DNA from: Mycolicibacterium alvei
GTDB lineage: Bacteria > Actinomycetota > Actinomycetes > Mycobacteriales > Mycobacteriaceae
Direction: 5' to 3'
Assembly (NCBI RefSeq): GCF_010727325.1
Contig: NZ_AP022565.1
Coordinates: 372,001-436,000 of the forward strand
DNA: 64,000 bases
Shown: positions 1 to 8,603 of the stretch, piece by piece
How positions within the stretch are numbered: the first letter of the stretch is position 1
How the letters are laid out: the number at the start of each line of letters is the position of its first letter
Notes under the pieces: model-generated
The model's input: the letters and a program-made list of their open reading frames with translations, nothing else
Databases searched by the model: none
Told to the model about the DNA's origin: nothing
Program-made: the position numbers and the translations under genes

Positions 1-241
1 CGGGGCCGAGGATCCGCTGTTCCGCTGGCGGGCCATGGGTTCGCACGGGGCGTACCAGTCTCAAACCCAGAGCCTGGGTGCGGTGAATACGACCTACCCG
101 TTCCAACCCGGTCGGATCCTGAATCTGAATGCGTCGGAAGTGGTGATCGAGGACAAGAGCCCGTCAGGGGCGCACAGCGACATCTTCCACAAGGAATTGA
201 CCTGGGTTGTCGCCGCCGCCGGGAAGTTGAACCCGGCTTGA
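1..241 (+). CDS. C-terminal part of a possible alpha/beta-hydrolase (cut by window edge)
   Basis: Only the last 79 residues are present; the reading frame is open from base 2 to a TGA at 239-241. The tail has a hydrophobic stretch around GRILNLNASEVV, then GAHSDIFHKELTWVV and a short helix. A His in a G-x-H-S-D-I context near the end of a secreted or cytosolic lipase/esterase would fit the catalytic His of an alpha/beta-hydrolase, but the nucleophile region lies outside the window, so this is a weak inference. It converges on the MarR gene with about 80 bp between the stops. Confidence 0.4.
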   Translation, partial: GAEDPLFRWRAMGSHGAYQSQTQSLGAVNTTYPFQPGRILNLNASEVVIEDKSPSGAHSDIFHKELTWVVAAAGKLNPA

Positions 242-320
242 GTGTGATCGCGGAGCCGAAAATGCGAAGTGCGCCAATCTGTCTCGGCCGAGCAGCCGTT
301 GGTGGCCCGTCTGGCGAATG

Positions 321-803
321 CTAGGAGAGCTCGTCTTCGGTGGGGGAGCCGTCGCCTTCTGCCAAGCGGTGCAGGATCCGTTCGTTGAGGGCGGTGAGCA
401 TGTCGAGCTCGGCCGGGCTGAGCAGGTCGATGAAATTCCGGCGGACGTCCGCCACATGTTCAGGCGCAGCCTTCTCGATGGCGGCGCGGCCGGCCGGCAG
501 CAGGCCGACCATGGTGCTGCGGGCATCGTCGGGGTTGGGCTCGCGGCTGATCAGCCCGTCCTTCTGCATACGCCGCACCTGGTGGGAGACACGGCTTTTC
601 TCCCAGCCCAGTGTGGTGCACAACTCGTGGGCGGGCATGGCGTCTCTGTCGTCACCCGAGAGCACGGCCAGGATCTCGTAGTCGGCGCCGGACAGGCCTG
701 ATTCCTGCAGGCCGCGGTTCAGGTGAACGACGAGTTGATGATGCGCGTGCATGAAGGCCCGCCAGGCGCGGTCTTCACGAGGACTCAGCCAGTTCGGTTC
801 CAT
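321..803 (-). CDS. MarR family transcriptional regulator
   Basis: A 160-residue winged-helix regulator. The central part shows the MarR pattern: LSGADYEILAVLS, then the recognition helix WEKSRVSHQVRRM and the wing LISREPNPDDARS, followed by a dimerisation helix at the C-terminus. The ATG at 803 is chosen because GGAGG lies just before it; upstream in-frame starts would fall inside the operator palindrome. It is divergent from the F420/NADP-reductase-like gene at 900, and the shared promoter region contains a perfect inverted repeat (823-844). Autorepression and control of the divergent redox gene are the likely roles. The ligand is unknown. Confidence 0.88.
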   Translation of the reverse strand: MEPNWLSPREDRAWRAFMHAHHQLVVHLNRGLQESGLSGADYEILAVLSGDDRDAMPAHELCTTLGWEKSRVSHQVRRMQKDGLISREPNPDDARSTMVGLLPAGRAAIEKAAPEHVADVRRNFIDLLSPAELDMLTALNERILHRLAEGDGSPTEDELS

Positions 804-822
804 CAGCCTCCATCCTCTCTTG

Positions 823-844
823 ATTGGTTGACCCATCAACCAAT
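823..844. promoter_or_regulatory. Probable MarR operator (perfect 9-bp inverted repeat)
   Basis: ATTGGTTGA, four bases CCCA, then TCAACCAAT: a perfect palindrome of two 9-bp arms in the gap between the divergent marR (start 803) and the gene at 900. Position, symmetry and arm length are those of a MarR-family operator. Confidence 0.75.
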
Positions 845-899
845 GCGGCTTAAGGTGGAGGAGTCAACCTTTCGATCGTAAGTCATGACAGGACACCTT

Positions 900-1514
900 A
901 TGAGCAGCATCAGCATCATCGGCACCGGAAACATGGCCCGCAGCATCGGCGCACTGGCAGTAGCGGGCGGCAACACCGTCGAGGTCATCGGCCGAGATCG
1001 GTCCAAAACCGCTGACCTGGCCAAGGCTCTCGGCGGCCGCGCGACGGCAGGAGAGTTCGGCGCCGTTCCGACCGGGGACATCGTCATCGTGGCGCTGTTG
1101 TACGCCGATGTCGTCCCGGTCGTCGCCCAGTACGGAAACGCCCTCGCGGGCAAGGTCATCGTCGACATCAGCAACCCCTTCAATGCCGCGGCCGACGGGC
1201 TGGCCATTCCCGATGACACCTCGATCGCGCAGGAAGTTGCCAAGGCGGCCCCGGCCGGAGCCGGCGTGGTGAAGGCGTTCAACACCACTTTCGGTGTCGT
1301 CCTGACCCAGGGCCGCTCGCTCGACGTCTTCATCGCCGGCGACGACGCACGCGCCAAGGCGGGCGTGGCGGAGTTCATCGAGAGCCTCGGGCTGCGCCCG
1401 CTCGACGTCGGCGGTTTGGGCATGGCGCACTGGCTGGAAGGAACCGGCCTGGTCGTGATGGGTCTCGCGCGCCATGGGGTGGGGAGTTTCGACTTCGCAC
1501 TCGGCGCCGCCTGA
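900..1514 (+). CDS. NADPH-dependent F420 reductase-like / NAD(P)-binding protein
   Basis: A 204-residue Rossmann protein. The N-terminus reads SISIIGTGNMARSIG, a GxGxxA dinucleotide-binding turn, followed by VEVIGRDRSKTADLA. A conserved VVDISNPFN segment and VVKAFNTTFG near residue 125 are typical of the F420-dependent NADP oxidoreductase family (the same fold as ProC-like reductases). Likely hydride transfer with NADP(H); whether it really uses F420 is not visible. The ATG at 900 has GGACA in front; an ATG at 885 is possible but has no close ribosome site. Divergent from and probably controlled by the MarR gene. Confidence 0.82.
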   Translation: MSSISIIGTGNMARSIGALAVAGGNTVEVIGRDRSKTADLAKALGGRATAGEFGAVPTGDIVIVALLYADVVPVVAQYGNALAGKVIVDISNPFNAAADGLAIPDDTSIAQEVAKAAPAGAGVVKAFNTTFGVVLTQGRSLDVFIAGDDARAKAGVAEFIESLGLRPLDVGGLGMAHWLEGTGLVVMGLARHGVGSFDFALGAA

Positions 1515-1617
1515 CCGGCTGGACGCCGAGGGCGTTCCGGGCCGTGAACGAACAGGGGCATCGTGCGCCCTGTTGATGGTTGATATATCACCTAAATGGC
1601 AGGAGGGGACTCTCATC

Positions 1618-2574
1618 ATGAAGCTTGGTTTCGCACTTCCCATTGTCGGGCCCGCTATCAGCAGCGCCGCTGGTCTCAGCGCGTTCTGCAGCGGACTCGA
1701 GGACCTTGGCTACGACACGTTGTGGGTCGGGGATCGGCTGGTCACCCCGGTTGAGATGCACAGCGTCTATCCGGGCAGGGAACAGCCGTACCCGCCGCAG
1801 ATGACCCGCTATCTCGATCCGGTGCTGCTGTGGACGGTCGCGGCCACCGCGACCAGTCGGATTCGGCTGAACGCCAGCACGCTCAACACGTTCTACTACG
1901 AGCCGGTGCACCTGGCCCGGCTGCTGACCACGCTCGAAGTGCTCAGCGAAGGCCGCCTCGACGTGGGCGTGGGAATCGGGTGGATGAAGGACGAACACGA
2001 CATCGCCCGCAGTGCGAACTGGCATCGGCGCGGACAGATGCTCGATGACCTGCTGGCGTTCCTGCGCGAGTGGTGGACGACCACCCCTGTGTCCTGGGAC
2101 AGCGAGTTCTTCTCGCTGCCGCCGGTCCATGCCGACCTGCGCCCGGTGCAGGCCGGCGGTCCGCCCATCTGGATCGGTGGCGCCAGCGAGGCCGCGATGC
2201 GCCGGGTCGGTCGCAGTGGCACCGGCTGGCTCGGAGTCGAGGGGCTGCAGGCCGAGGTCACCGATCGCCTGTGGTCGATTGCGCGCCGTGCGGCCAAGGA
2301 CGCCGGCCGCGATCCCGATGCGTTGAAGACAGCGATGCGGATCAACCTGGAACCGGGCACGTCCGTTGACGAGGTGGTCGCCAGGCTCGCGCGCCTGGCC
2401 GGGTCCGGTGCTGATGAGGCGATTGTGGATGCCTTCGCGATGTTCCCCAGCCTCGACCAGATGCTTGAGTTCGCCGGCCAGGTAATCACTGAATGGAGTG
2501 GCCGTGGAAAGCTTGACGGCAAGGTGGCGGTGATCACGGGTGGATCAGGCGGTATAGCGCCGTCACGCTTCTGA
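1618..2574 (+). CDS. LLM-class F420-dependent oxidoreductase with SDR-derived C-terminal tail
   Basis: A 318-residue luciferase-like TIM-barrel flavin/F420 enzyme. It opens MKLGFALPIVGP, has DTLWVGDRLVTP near residue 35, the LNTFYYEPVHLARLLTTLE segment and RLDVGVGIGWMKDE, all standard for the TIGR03619-type subfamily, and PIWIGGASEAAMRRVGR near residue 190. The ATG at 1618 follows a strong AGGAGGGGA site. The last ~22 residues (GKLDGKVAVITGGSGGI..) do not belong to the family: they match the N-terminal glycine loop of a short-chain dehydrogenase, so the native stop seems to have been lost by deletion. The substrate is unknown. Confidence 0.88.
   Translation: MKLGFALPIVGPAISSAAGLSAFCSGLEDLGYDTLWVGDRLVTPVEMHSVYPGREQPYPPQMTRYLDPVLLWTVAATATSRIRLNASTLNTFYYEPVHLARLLTTLEVLSEGRLDVGVGIGWMKDEHDIARSANWHRRGQMLDDLLAFLREWWTTTPVSWDSEFFSLPPVHADLRPVQAGGPPIWIGGASEAAMRRVGRSGTGWLGVEGLQAEVTDRLWSIARRAAKDAGRDPDALKTAMRINLEPGTSVDEVVARLARLAGSGADEAIVDAFAMFPSLDQMLEFAGQVITEWSGRGKLDGKVAVITGGSGGIAPSRF
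2506..2556 (+). pseudogene. Remnant of a short-chain dehydrogenase N-terminus
   Basis: In frame with the LLM oxidoreductase, 17 residues GKLDGKVAVITGGSGGI reproduce the start of a classical SDR (beta-1 strand plus the TGxxxGIG nucleotide-binding loop). The match breaks off immediately: no SDR body follows in any frame before the tRNA. SDR genes often sit directly downstream of LLM oxidoreductases, so a deletion that removed the SDR and fused its start onto the LLM reading frame is the simplest explanation. Confidence 0.6.
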
Positions 2575-2688
2575 CCCCCTGCTCCCGGCAAGCGGCCAAA
2601 ACGACTGTCCTGCAATGGGAATTACAACTGATGCGACCACATGGCGCTCGCCAGGGTGGCTGGGACCGCAGCTACTGGCCTGGCGGAC

Positions 2689-2715
2689 AAAAAACCCCGG
2701 CCGAAGGCCGGGGTT
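2689..2715 (-). terminator. Rho-independent terminator of tRNA-Leu
   Basis: On the minus strand a 10-bp perfect stem (AACCCCGGCC / GGCCGGGGTT) with a 3-nt loop is followed by six T residues, about 30 nt past the tRNA 3' end. Confidence 0.88.
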
Positions 2716-2745
2716 ACCGGTAACCGATTGCTCGATTCACAAGGG

Positions 2746-2831
2746 TGTCCGAGGGGGGACTTGAACCCCCACGCCCGTTAATAGGGCACTAGCACCTCAA
2801 GCTAGCGCGTCTGCCATTCCGCCACTCGGAC
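2746..2831 (-). tRNA. tRNA-Leu (anticodon GAG)
   Basis: 86-nt class II tRNA. The acceptor stem GTCCGAG pairs fully with CTCGGAC, the discriminator is A, and CCA is not encoded (CCC follows). The D arm starts TGGCGGAATGGCAGACGC, the anticodon stem GCTAGC/GCTAGT encloses the loop TTGAGGT with anticodon GAG (reads CUC/CUU Leu), there is a long variable arm, and the T arm contains GGTTCAAGTCC. A U-tract terminator follows. Confidence 0.97.
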
Positions 2832-2859
2832 TTGCCAACCACTCGGGGTCGGGCGCCTA

Positions 2860-2889
2860 AGGTTATCGGATCGAGTGCCCCGGACCCAA
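2860..2889 (-). promoter_or_regulatory. Candidate promoter of tRNA-Leu
   Basis: On the minus strand TTGGGT (2889-2884) and TAACCT (2865-2860) are separated by 18 bp, fitting a SigA-type promoter that would start transcription about 20 nt upstream of the mature tRNA. Confidence 0.45.
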
Positions 2890-2912
2890 ACCGGTGTTCC
2901 AGTGGTACGAAT

Positions 2913-4253
2913 GTGACTGTGACTGTCCCCGCCTCCAGCGCGGACGAGGTGGTCGATCTCGTCAGTGCGCTCATCCGATTCGACACCTCCAACACCGGTG
3001 ACCCCGCGACCACCAAGCCGGAAGCGGACTGTGCGGAATGGGTGGCCGACCGACTCCGTGAGGTCGGCTACACAACCGAATACGTCGAGGCCGGGGCACC
3101 CGGCCGCGGCAACGTCTTCGCCCGGTTGCCCGGCGCCGATCCCACGCGCGGCGCGCTGATGATCCACGGGCATCTCGACGTCGTCCCGGCCGAGCCCGCC
3201 GATTGGAGCGTGCACCCGTTCTCCGGTGCCGTGAAGGACGGCTACGTGTGGGGCCGAGGCGCGGTCGACATGAAGGACATGGTCGGGATGACCATGGCGG
3301 TGGCCCGGCATTTCAAGCGGTCCGGCATCGTCCCGCCCCGGGACCTGGTGTTCGCGTTCGTCTCCGATGAGGAACACGGCGGCACCTACGGGGCCAACTG
3401 GCTGGTGGACAACCGGCCCGACCTGTTCGACGGTGTGACCGAGGCGATCGGTGAGGTGGGCGGGTTCTCGCTGACTGTGCCCCGCAAGGACGGCGGGGAG
3501 CGTCGGCTGTATCTGATCGAGACTGCCGAAAAGGGGCTGGCCTGGATGCGGCTGACCGCACGCGGCCGGGCCGGGCACGGCTCGATGGTGCACGACGACA
3601 ACGCCGTGACGGCCATCGCCGGTGCGGTGGACCGGCTGGGCCGCCACCAGTTCCCGTTGGTGCTCAATCCGGCCGTGGAGCAGTTCCTCACCGCGGTGGC
3701 CGAGGAGACCGGCTACGACTTCGACGTGAACTCGCCGGACCTGGACGGCACCATCGCCAAACTCGGCGGGGTGGCCCGGATCGTGTCGGCCACCCTGCGT
3801 GACACCGCCAACCCGACCATGCTCAAGGCCGGCTACAAGGCCAACGTGATCCCCGCGTCGGCGGAGGCCGTGATCGACTGCCGGGTGCTGCCGGGCCGCA
3901 AGGAGGCCTTCGAGCGTGAGGTCGACGCGTTGATCGGCCCCGAGGTCACGCGCAGCTGGGAGCGGGATCTGCCGTCCTACGAGACCACGTTCGACGGTGA
4001 TCTGGTGGACGCGATGAACGCAGCAATCCTGGCGATGGATCCCGAGGCCCGCACCGTGCCCTACATGATGTCGGGTGGAACCGATGCGAAGTCGTTCCAG
4101 CGGTTGGGGATTCGCTGCTTCGGATTCGCTCCGCTGAGGCTGCCACCGGAACTGGACTTCGCGTCACTGTTCCACGGTGTCGATGAGCGGGTGCCGGTGG
4201 ACGCGCTGCAGTTCGGCGCGGGCGTTCTGGAACACTTTTTGCGGAACTGCTGA
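2913..4253 (+). CDS. M20 family metallopeptidase (dipeptidase/deacylase type)
   Basis: A 446-residue zinc peptidase of the M20 family, syntenic with M. tuberculosis Rv2141c. Visible motifs: metal-binding MIHGHLDVVP near residue 88, WGRGAVDMKDM with the bridging Asp, VSDEEHGG with the general-base and metal-binding Glu, and GGTDAKSF near the C-terminus, with the lid/dimerisation domain between. It probably hydrolyses peptide or acyl-amino-acid bonds in the cytosol; the natural substrate is not known. The start is taken as GTG 2913 (a GTG at 2919 is equally possible); upstream codons would run into the tRNA promoter. Confidence 0.9.
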   Translation: MTVTVPASSADEVVDLVSALIRFDTSNTGDPATTKPEADCAEWVADRLREVGYTTEYVEAGAPGRGNVFARLPGADPTRGALMIHGHLDVVPAEPADWSVHPFSGAVKDGYVWGRGAVDMKDMVGMTMAVARHFKRSGIVPPRDLVFAFVSDEEHGGTYGANWLVDNRPDLFDGVTEAIGEVGGFSLTVPRKDGGERRLYLIETAEKGLAWMRLTARGRAGHGSMVHDDNAVTAIAGAVDRLGRHQFPLVLNPAVEQFLTAVAEETGYDFDVNSPDLDGTIAKLGGVARIVSATLRDTANPTMLKAGYKANVIPASAEAVIDCRVLPGRKEAFEREVDALIGPEVTRSWERDLPSYETTFDGDLVDAMNAAILAMDPEARTVPYMMSGGTDAKSFQRLGIRCFGFAPLRLPPELDFASLFHGVDERVPVDALQFGAGVLEHFLRNC

Positions 4254-4295
4254 CTGCACGAGCCACGACGACATGAGTCACGACGAGAGGGAACC

Positions 4296-4820
4296 ATGAG
4301 CACATCTCCGTACGACAGCCTGCCGAAGCTGCCGACGTTCACCCTGGCCTCCGAATCGGTCAGCGATGGCGGGCCGCTGGCAAATGACCAGGTCAGCGGG
4401 ATCATGGGGGCCGGCGGCTCGGACATCTCGCCGCAGCTGAGCTGGTCGGGCTTCCCGGCCGAGACCAAGAGCTTCGCGGTCACGGTGTACGACCCCGATG
4501 CACCGACCGCCTCGGGCTTCTGGCACTGGGCGGTGGCCGATCTGCCCGCCACGGTGACCGATCTGCCTGCCGGCGCCGGCGACGGCGGCGACCTGCCCGG
4601 TGGGGCCGTCACGCTGACCAACGACGCGAGCCTGCGGCGCTACCTCGGTGCGGCCCCGCCTGCCGGCCACGGTCCGCACCGGTACTACATCGCCGTCCAT
4701 GCCCTGCCGGTCGAGTCGCTGGGGCTGCCCGAAGGTGCCACCCCGGCCTACCTGGGCTTCAACCTGTTCGGGCAGGCCATCGCCCGCGCCGTCATCCACG
4801 GCACCTACGAGCAGAAGTAA
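4296..4820 (+). CDS. YbhB/YbcL family Raf-kinase-inhibitor-like protein (PEBP; TB18.6 type)
   Basis: A 174-residue phosphatidylethanolamine-binding-protein fold. Family signatures: [37 protein letters not shown] (the ligand-pocket DPDAP and HW residues), [20 protein letters not shown] and a C-terminal IHGTYEQK. Syntenic with Rv2140c (TB18.6). Bacterial members bind small anionic or lipid ligands and may influence signalling, but no precise role is established. No signal peptide. GAGGGAACC precedes the ATG. It converges on pyrD through a palindromic spacer. Confidence 0.93.
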   Translation: MSTSPYDSLPKLPTFTLASESVSDGGPLANDQVSGIMGAGGSDISPQLSWSGFPAETKSFAVTVYDPDAPTASGFWHWAVADLPATVTDLPAGAGDGGDLPGGAVTLTNDASLRRYLGAAPPAGHGPHRYYIAVHALPVESLGLPEGATPAYLGFNLFGQAIARAVIHGTYEQK

Positions 4821-4836
4821 CTCACCTCACCTGCGC

Positions 4837-4921
4837 ACCGCGAGCGCGCGTATCTGCTGCACGACATGCCGCTCGCGGGGCGCAGTTTGTGCACGCTCGC
4901 GGTCGGGTCAGCGTGCAGCAG
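4837..4921. repeat. Nested inverted repeats at the PEBP/pyrD convergent junction
   Basis: ACCGCGAGCG (4837-4846) is complementary to CGCTCGCGGT (4894-4903), and CTGCTGCAC (4854-4862) to GTGCAGCAG (4913-4921, inside the end of pyrD). GCTCGCGG also recurs at 4871-4878. No U tract; possibly a bidirectional factor-assisted terminator or a dispersed intergenic element. Confidence 0.6.
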
Positions 4922-5969
4922 AGCCCACCGCGTCGGTCAGCGATGCGAACCCGCCGGTGTGCAGCCGCTCGGCGACGCCGTCGTGAATCTGTTTGGCCCA
5001 CAGTCCGCCGCCGTAGATGAACCCCGTGTAGCCCTGCAGCAGGGTCGCCCCGGAGGTGATCCGTTCCCACGCGTCGTCGGGGGTTTCGATGCCGCCGACG
5101 CTGATCAGGACGAGCTTGTCGCCCACCCGTCGGTACAGCTGGCGCAGCACTTCCAGGGACCGGTGTGCCAGCGGGCGTCCGGAGACGCCGCCGGTGCCCA
5201 GATCGGTTACGCCGGGGGTGACCAGCCCGTCGCGGGACACCGTGGTGTTGGTGGCAACGATGCCGGCCAACTTCAATTCAACTGCCAGATCGGCGATTTC
5301 GTCGATGTCGGCATCGGAGAGGTCGGGGGCGATCTTGACCAGCACCGGCTTGTTGGTCTCCGACTTGACCGCGGCCAGGATCGGTCGCAGCGACTCCACC
5401 GCCTGCAGGTCCCGCAGCCCCGGGGTGTTGGGGGAGCTGACGTTGACGACGAGGTAGGAGGCCAGTGCACTGACCAAACGGGTGCTCTCGGCGTAGTCGG
5501 CCACCGCGTCGGAGGCCGGGGTCAGCTTGGTCTTGCCGATGTTGACCCCGATGGGCACGTCGGGGGTGTGCCGGGCGAGCCGGATCGCCAACGCGCCGGC
5601 ACCCTCGTTGTTGAACCCCATCCGGTTGAGCAGCGCGTGGTCGTCGGGCAGGCGGAACAGCCGCGGCTCGGGGTTACCGGGTTGCGGTTGCGCCGTGACG
5701 GTGCCGACCTCGGCGTACCCGAACCCGAGCGCTCCCCAGGTCTCCAGGCCGCGACCGTCCTTGTCGAAACCGGCGGCCAGGCCCATGGGGCCGGGGAACC
5801 GGACCCCGAACACCGTGCTGGCCAGCGCCGGGTCGGTGGGCGCCAGCCGACCCGCCAGGGCCCGACGCAGGATCGCCGGGCCGGTGACGGCGCGCAGCAG
5901 CGCGAACACCCACACGTGAATGCGTTCGGGCGACACCAGGAACAGGGCCCGGCGCAGAGCCGCGTACAT
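4908..5969 (-). CDS. pyrD: Dihydroorotate dehydrogenase (quinone), class 2
   Basis: A 353-residue enzyme oxidising dihydroorotate to orotate in pyrimidine synthesis with FMN, passing electrons to menaquinone at the membrane. The N-terminal ~40 residues ([20 protein letters not shown]) form the amphipathic membrane/quinone domain that defines class 2. The barrel contains [26 protein letters not shown], the NRMGFNNEG segment, [11 protein letters not shown] with the catalytic Ser, KIAPDLSD, and ISVGGI near the end. The ATG at 5969 overlaps the DUF5703 stop as TGATG, indicating coupled translation in an lppL-DUF5703-pyrD operon. Confidence 0.96.
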   Translation of the reverse strand: MYAALRRALFLVSPERIHVWVFALLRAVTGPAILRRALAGRLAPTDPALASTVFGVRFPGPMGLAAGFDKDGRGLETWGALGFGYAEVGTVTAQPQPGNPEPRLFRLPDDHALLNRMGFNNEGAGALAIRLARHTPDVPIGVNIGKTKLTPASDAVADYAESTRLVSALASYLVVNVSSPNTPGLRDLQAVESLRPILAAVKSETNKPVLVKIAPDLSDADIDEIADLAVELKLAGIVATNTTVSRDGLVTPGVTDLGTGGVSGRPLAHRSLEVLRQLYRRVGDKLVLISVGGIETPDDAWERITSGATLLQGYTGFIYGGGLWAKQIHDGVAERLHTGGFASLTDAVGSAAR

Positions 5970-6238
5970 CACAGCGAAGGCGCCTTGGGTGTGCCCGGCA
6001 TGGATGACGCGGATTTCTTGCGCCGCAACAACACCCGTCGGCTCCCATCTGTATAGGCCCGCACCCGGGTCAATTCCCAGCCGCGGTACTCGGCCTCGAT
6101 CGACAACCGGATCGAGGCGCTGATCCTGGTGACATCCGGCGGTAGCCGCAACGGAATCCAGTCGTACTCCTCGGAACGGTCCTCGGCGACGACCCTCTCC
6201 CACCCGGGAGGCATGCGGCCCTGCTGAATGGTGGTCAT
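5969..6238 (-). CDS. DUF5703 family protein
   Basis: An 89-residue basic protein without signal or membrane segment. It shows the family pattern [42 protein letters not shown]. Its ATG overlaps the lppL stop (ATGA) and its stop overlaps the pyrD start (TGATG), so it is translationally locked between the two. Function unknown; the constant position next to pyrD in mycobacteria might suggest a link to pyrimidine metabolism or the membrane, which is only inference. Confidence 0.85.
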   Translation of the reverse strand: MTTIQQGRMPPGWERVVAEDRSEEYDWIPLRLPPDVTRISASIRLSIEAEYRGWELTRVRAYTDGSRRVLLRRKKSASSMPGTPKAPSL

Positions 6239-7263
6239 CGGTGACCCGACGCGCTGCCGATCACCTGAACACCCGCTCCCGACCCCGATACCACGTAGAG
6301 GGTGTCGGACTTGTCGTCGTAGGCCAGGGAGTTCGGTTGCTGCACGGTTCGATAACGCACCTTTTCCACCGGTATGCCGGTGGAGAGATCGTAACCAATC
6401 ACGGTGTTGGCGGCGGTCTGCGACACCCAGGCCAGCTTGTCTGATCCGGCCAGGCCGTAGGGGGCGGCGGGCACCGGGTAGCGCTGCCGCATGATCAAGG
6501 GATCTGCACCGAACACCAGTAGCTCATCGCCGCGGGTGTCGGCGACCAGGACTCGGCCCTGTGTGTCGGCGGCCAGAGTGGTGGCGCCTTCGCCGGCCCG
6601 CAGTGCCTGTGCAGCTTTGGTGCCGCTGGGATTGACGGCGGTCACCGAGGTTTGCCCGCGATCCAGCACCACTGCGGTGTTTCCTTGTGTGACAAGCGAA
6701 TCGACCCGGGCGAAGATCTTGAGTCGGGCAGCCACGGCGCGGTCACTGCCCAAGGTGTAGACCGCTCCGTCGGCGCTGCCCAGCACCGGATTACCGTCGG
6801 CGCGCAGCGCGATCGCGGTGAAGTCGACGCCCTGGGCGCCGTCCACGTCGATTTTGCTGGCCTTGGCGTCGGCCAGGTCGACCCGGAAGTATCCACCCCG
6901 GGCGGCCGCCAGGACGTCACCCTTGCCGTCGACGCTGAGTGCGGTGGCCGCGGGCATCAGCGTCACCTCGCGCGGCGGTCGGCTGCCGGTCAGCAGGCTC
7001 AGGGTCGACTGGCCTTCGCCGCCTGGGGTCAGAACGGCCAGTGTGCCGGTTGCTGGGTCGAATACCGCGCTCGTGGCATGCCCGCGCAATTGCCGGATCT
7101 CGCCGTCCGGGGTGGCCGTGACGGGAGGTGAAACCGCGGCCTGAGCGGGTTCGATGGTGGGGGGTGGCGCGTCGGTGGGATTGGACGTGCACCCCGCGGA
7201 GAGCAGCAGGGCGAGCGCGAGGAGGCCGGCACGAACTGGCTGACCTGCGAGGAATGGGCGCAA
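6235..7263 (-). CDS. lppL: Probable lipoprotein LppL, beta-propeller type
   Basis: A 342-residue exported lipoprotein: basic N-terminus, hydrophobic core [11 protein letters not shown] and lipobox LSAGC at residue ~25. A Pro/Ala-rich linker follows and then repeated blades such as [38 protein letters not shown] and [13 protein letters not shown], typical of a YncE/SMP-30-like propeller. It probably sits on the outer face of the plasma membrane as a binding scaffold; ligand unknown. First gene of the coupled lppL-DUF5703-pyrD unit and syntenic with Rv2138. Confidence 0.88.
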   Translation of the reverse strand: MRPFLAGQPVRAGLLALALLLSAGCTSNPTDAPPPTIEPAQAAVSPPVTATPDGEIRQLRGHATSAVFDPATGTLAVLTPGGEGQSTLSLLTGSRPPREVTLMPAATALSVDGKGDVLAAARGGYFRVDLADAKASKIDVDGAQGVDFTAIALRADGNPVLGSADGAVYTLGSDRAVAARLKIFARVDSLVTQGNTAVVLDRGQTSVTAVNPSGTKAAQALRAGEGATTLAADTQGRVLVADTRGDELLVFGADPLIMRQRYPVPAAPYGLAGSDKLAWVSQTAANTVIGYDLSTGIPVEKVRYRTVQQPNSLAYDDKSDTLYVVSGSGAGVQVIGSASGHR

Positions 7264-7374
7264 CGGATTGCTCTCGATCGTAGGTGGATGGTCGGTGACG
7301 TGCAGGAATCCAGTTTAGGCATGGCCGTTGAACAGAAAAGGTGGCGTCTGCGACCAACGCGGCATAAGTCGAGG

Positions 7375-7380
7375 TATGGT
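7375..7380 (+). promoter_or_regulatory. Leaderless -10 box for the gene at 7387
   Basis: TATGGT ends 6 nt before the ATG, so the predicted transcription start coincides with the start codon. Confidence 0.55.
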
Positions 7381-7386
7381 TCGACC

Positions 7387-7698
7387 ATGACCCTCGCCGC
7401 AGACCGGGAACTGGGTAACCGAGAGTTTGCTATGGAGGACATCTCCACTGGTGTACACGCCAGCGGGTTTGGCCAAGTTGGCGATGGCCGGAGTTTTTCG
7501 TTCCACATCGAACGTCAGCAACTCGTCATCGAGGTCTACCGCCCGCGGCTGTCCGGCCCGGTTCCGGGCGAGGACGACGTGGTGGCCATGGCCACCCGCA
7601 AACTGACCGATATCGACCTGTCTGACGAACGCAGCCTGTCGGCAACGGTCCGGGACGCGGTCGCCGGCGCGCAGCCGGTTTCGCGCACCGCTCGCTGA
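7387..7698 (+). CDS. Conserved mycobacterial hypothetical protein (Rv2137c-like)
   Basis: A 103-residue soluble acidic protein with no recognisable domain. Contains [19 protein letters not shown], then [16 protein letters not shown] and a C-terminal basic end. ATG 7387 is selected because TATGGT ends 6 nt upstream (leaderless arrangement); an in-frame ATG at 7321 would overlap the promoter of divergent lppL. It lies directly upstream of uppP on the same strand. Function unknown. Confidence 0.75.
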   Translation: MTLAADRELGNREFAMEDISTGVHASGFGQVGDGRSFSFHIERQQLVIEVYRPRLSGPVPGEDDVVAMATRKLTDIDLSDERSLSATVRDAVAGAQPVSRTAR

Positions 7699-7722
7699 CG
7701 TATCTCACTGCCGTCGTCACGG

Positions 7723-7728
7723 TACGGT
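7723..7728 (+). promoter_or_regulatory. Leaderless -10 box for uppP
   Basis: TACGGT ends 7 nt before the GTG at 7736, supporting that start codon. Confidence 0.5.
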
Positions 7729-7735
7729 CGTCGTC

Positions 7736-8584
7736 GTGACTGACGTCGGAGCCATGTCCTGGCTGCAAGTGGTGGTGTTGTCGATTGTCCAGGGGCTCAC
7801 CGAATTTCTGCCGGTCTCGTCCTCGGGGCACCTTGCGATCACCTCCCGGGTGTTTTTCGACGACGACGCGGGCGCCTCGTTCACAGCGGTCACCCAGCTG
7901 GGCACCGAGCTCGCCGTGCTGGTCTATTTCGCCAGGGATATCGGCCGGATCATCAAGGCCTGGTTTTCCGGGCTGTTCAATGCGGAACACCGGTCCTCCG
8001 ACTACCGGCTGGGTTGGTGGGTGATCATCGGCAGCATTCCGATCGGGGTGTTCGGCCTGCTGTTCAAGGACGAAATCCGCACCGGCGCAAGAAATCTGTG
8101 GCTGGTGGCCAGTGCGCTGATCGTGTTCTCGGTGGTGATCGCCGCAGCCGAGTACTCCGGCCGACAGGCCCGCCGCGTCGAGCAGTTGACCTGGCGCGAC
8201 AGCATCATCGTCGGCCTGGCCCAGTGCCTGGCGTTGGTCCCCGGGGTGTCGCGCTCCGGAGCGACCATCAGCGCCGGTCTCTTCCTGGGTATGGAGCGCG
8301 AGCTGGCAGCCCGGTTCGGATTCCTGCTGGCGATTCCGGCGGTGTTCGCCTCCGGCTTGTACTCACTGCCCGACGCCTTCCACCCCGTCGGGGAAGGGAT
8401 GAGCGCCACCGGCGCCCAGCTGCTGTTGGCCACGGTGATCGCGTTCGTCGTCGGTTATGCGGCAGTGGCCTGGTTCCTGAAATTCCTGGTGGCGCACAGC
8501 ATGTACTGGTTCGTGGGATATCGAGTGGTGCTTGGCGCGGTGGTGCTGGCCCTGCTGGCGACCGGGGTGGTCGCCGCGCAATGA
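7736..8584 (+). CDS. uppP: Undecaprenyl-diphosphatase (UppP/BacA family)
   Basis: A 282-residue polytopic membrane enzyme that dephosphorylates C50/C55 polyprenyl diphosphate to recycle the lipid carrier of cell-wall synthesis. Both inverted-repeat active-site motifs are present: [14 protein letters not shown] near residue 20, and [14 protein letters not shown] near residue 165. Around eight hydrophobic helices follow the family topology. Syntenic with Rv2136c. The GTG start is supported by a TACGGT box 7 nt upstream; an ATG six codons later is the alternative. Confidence 0.97.
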   Translation: MTDVGAMSWLQVVVLSIVQGLTEFLPVSSSGHLAITSRVFFDDDAGASFTAVTQLGTELAVLVYFARDIGRIIKAWFSGLFNAEHRSSDYRLGWWVIIGSIPIGVFGLLFKDEIRTGARNLWLVASALIVFSVVIAAAEYSGRQARRVEQLTWRDSIIVGLAQCLALVPGVSRSGATISAGLFLGMERELAARFGFLLAIPAVFASGLYSLPDAFHPVGEGMSATGAQLLLATVIAFVVGYAAVAWFLKFLVAHSMYWFVGYRVVLGAVVLALLATGVVAAQ

Positions 8585-8603
8585 TCTGGACGGAGGAGCA
8601 GAT

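Noticed and set aside
4866..6056. 396-aa open frame on the plus strand
   Set aside because: Antisense shadow of pyrD, low-complexity composition.
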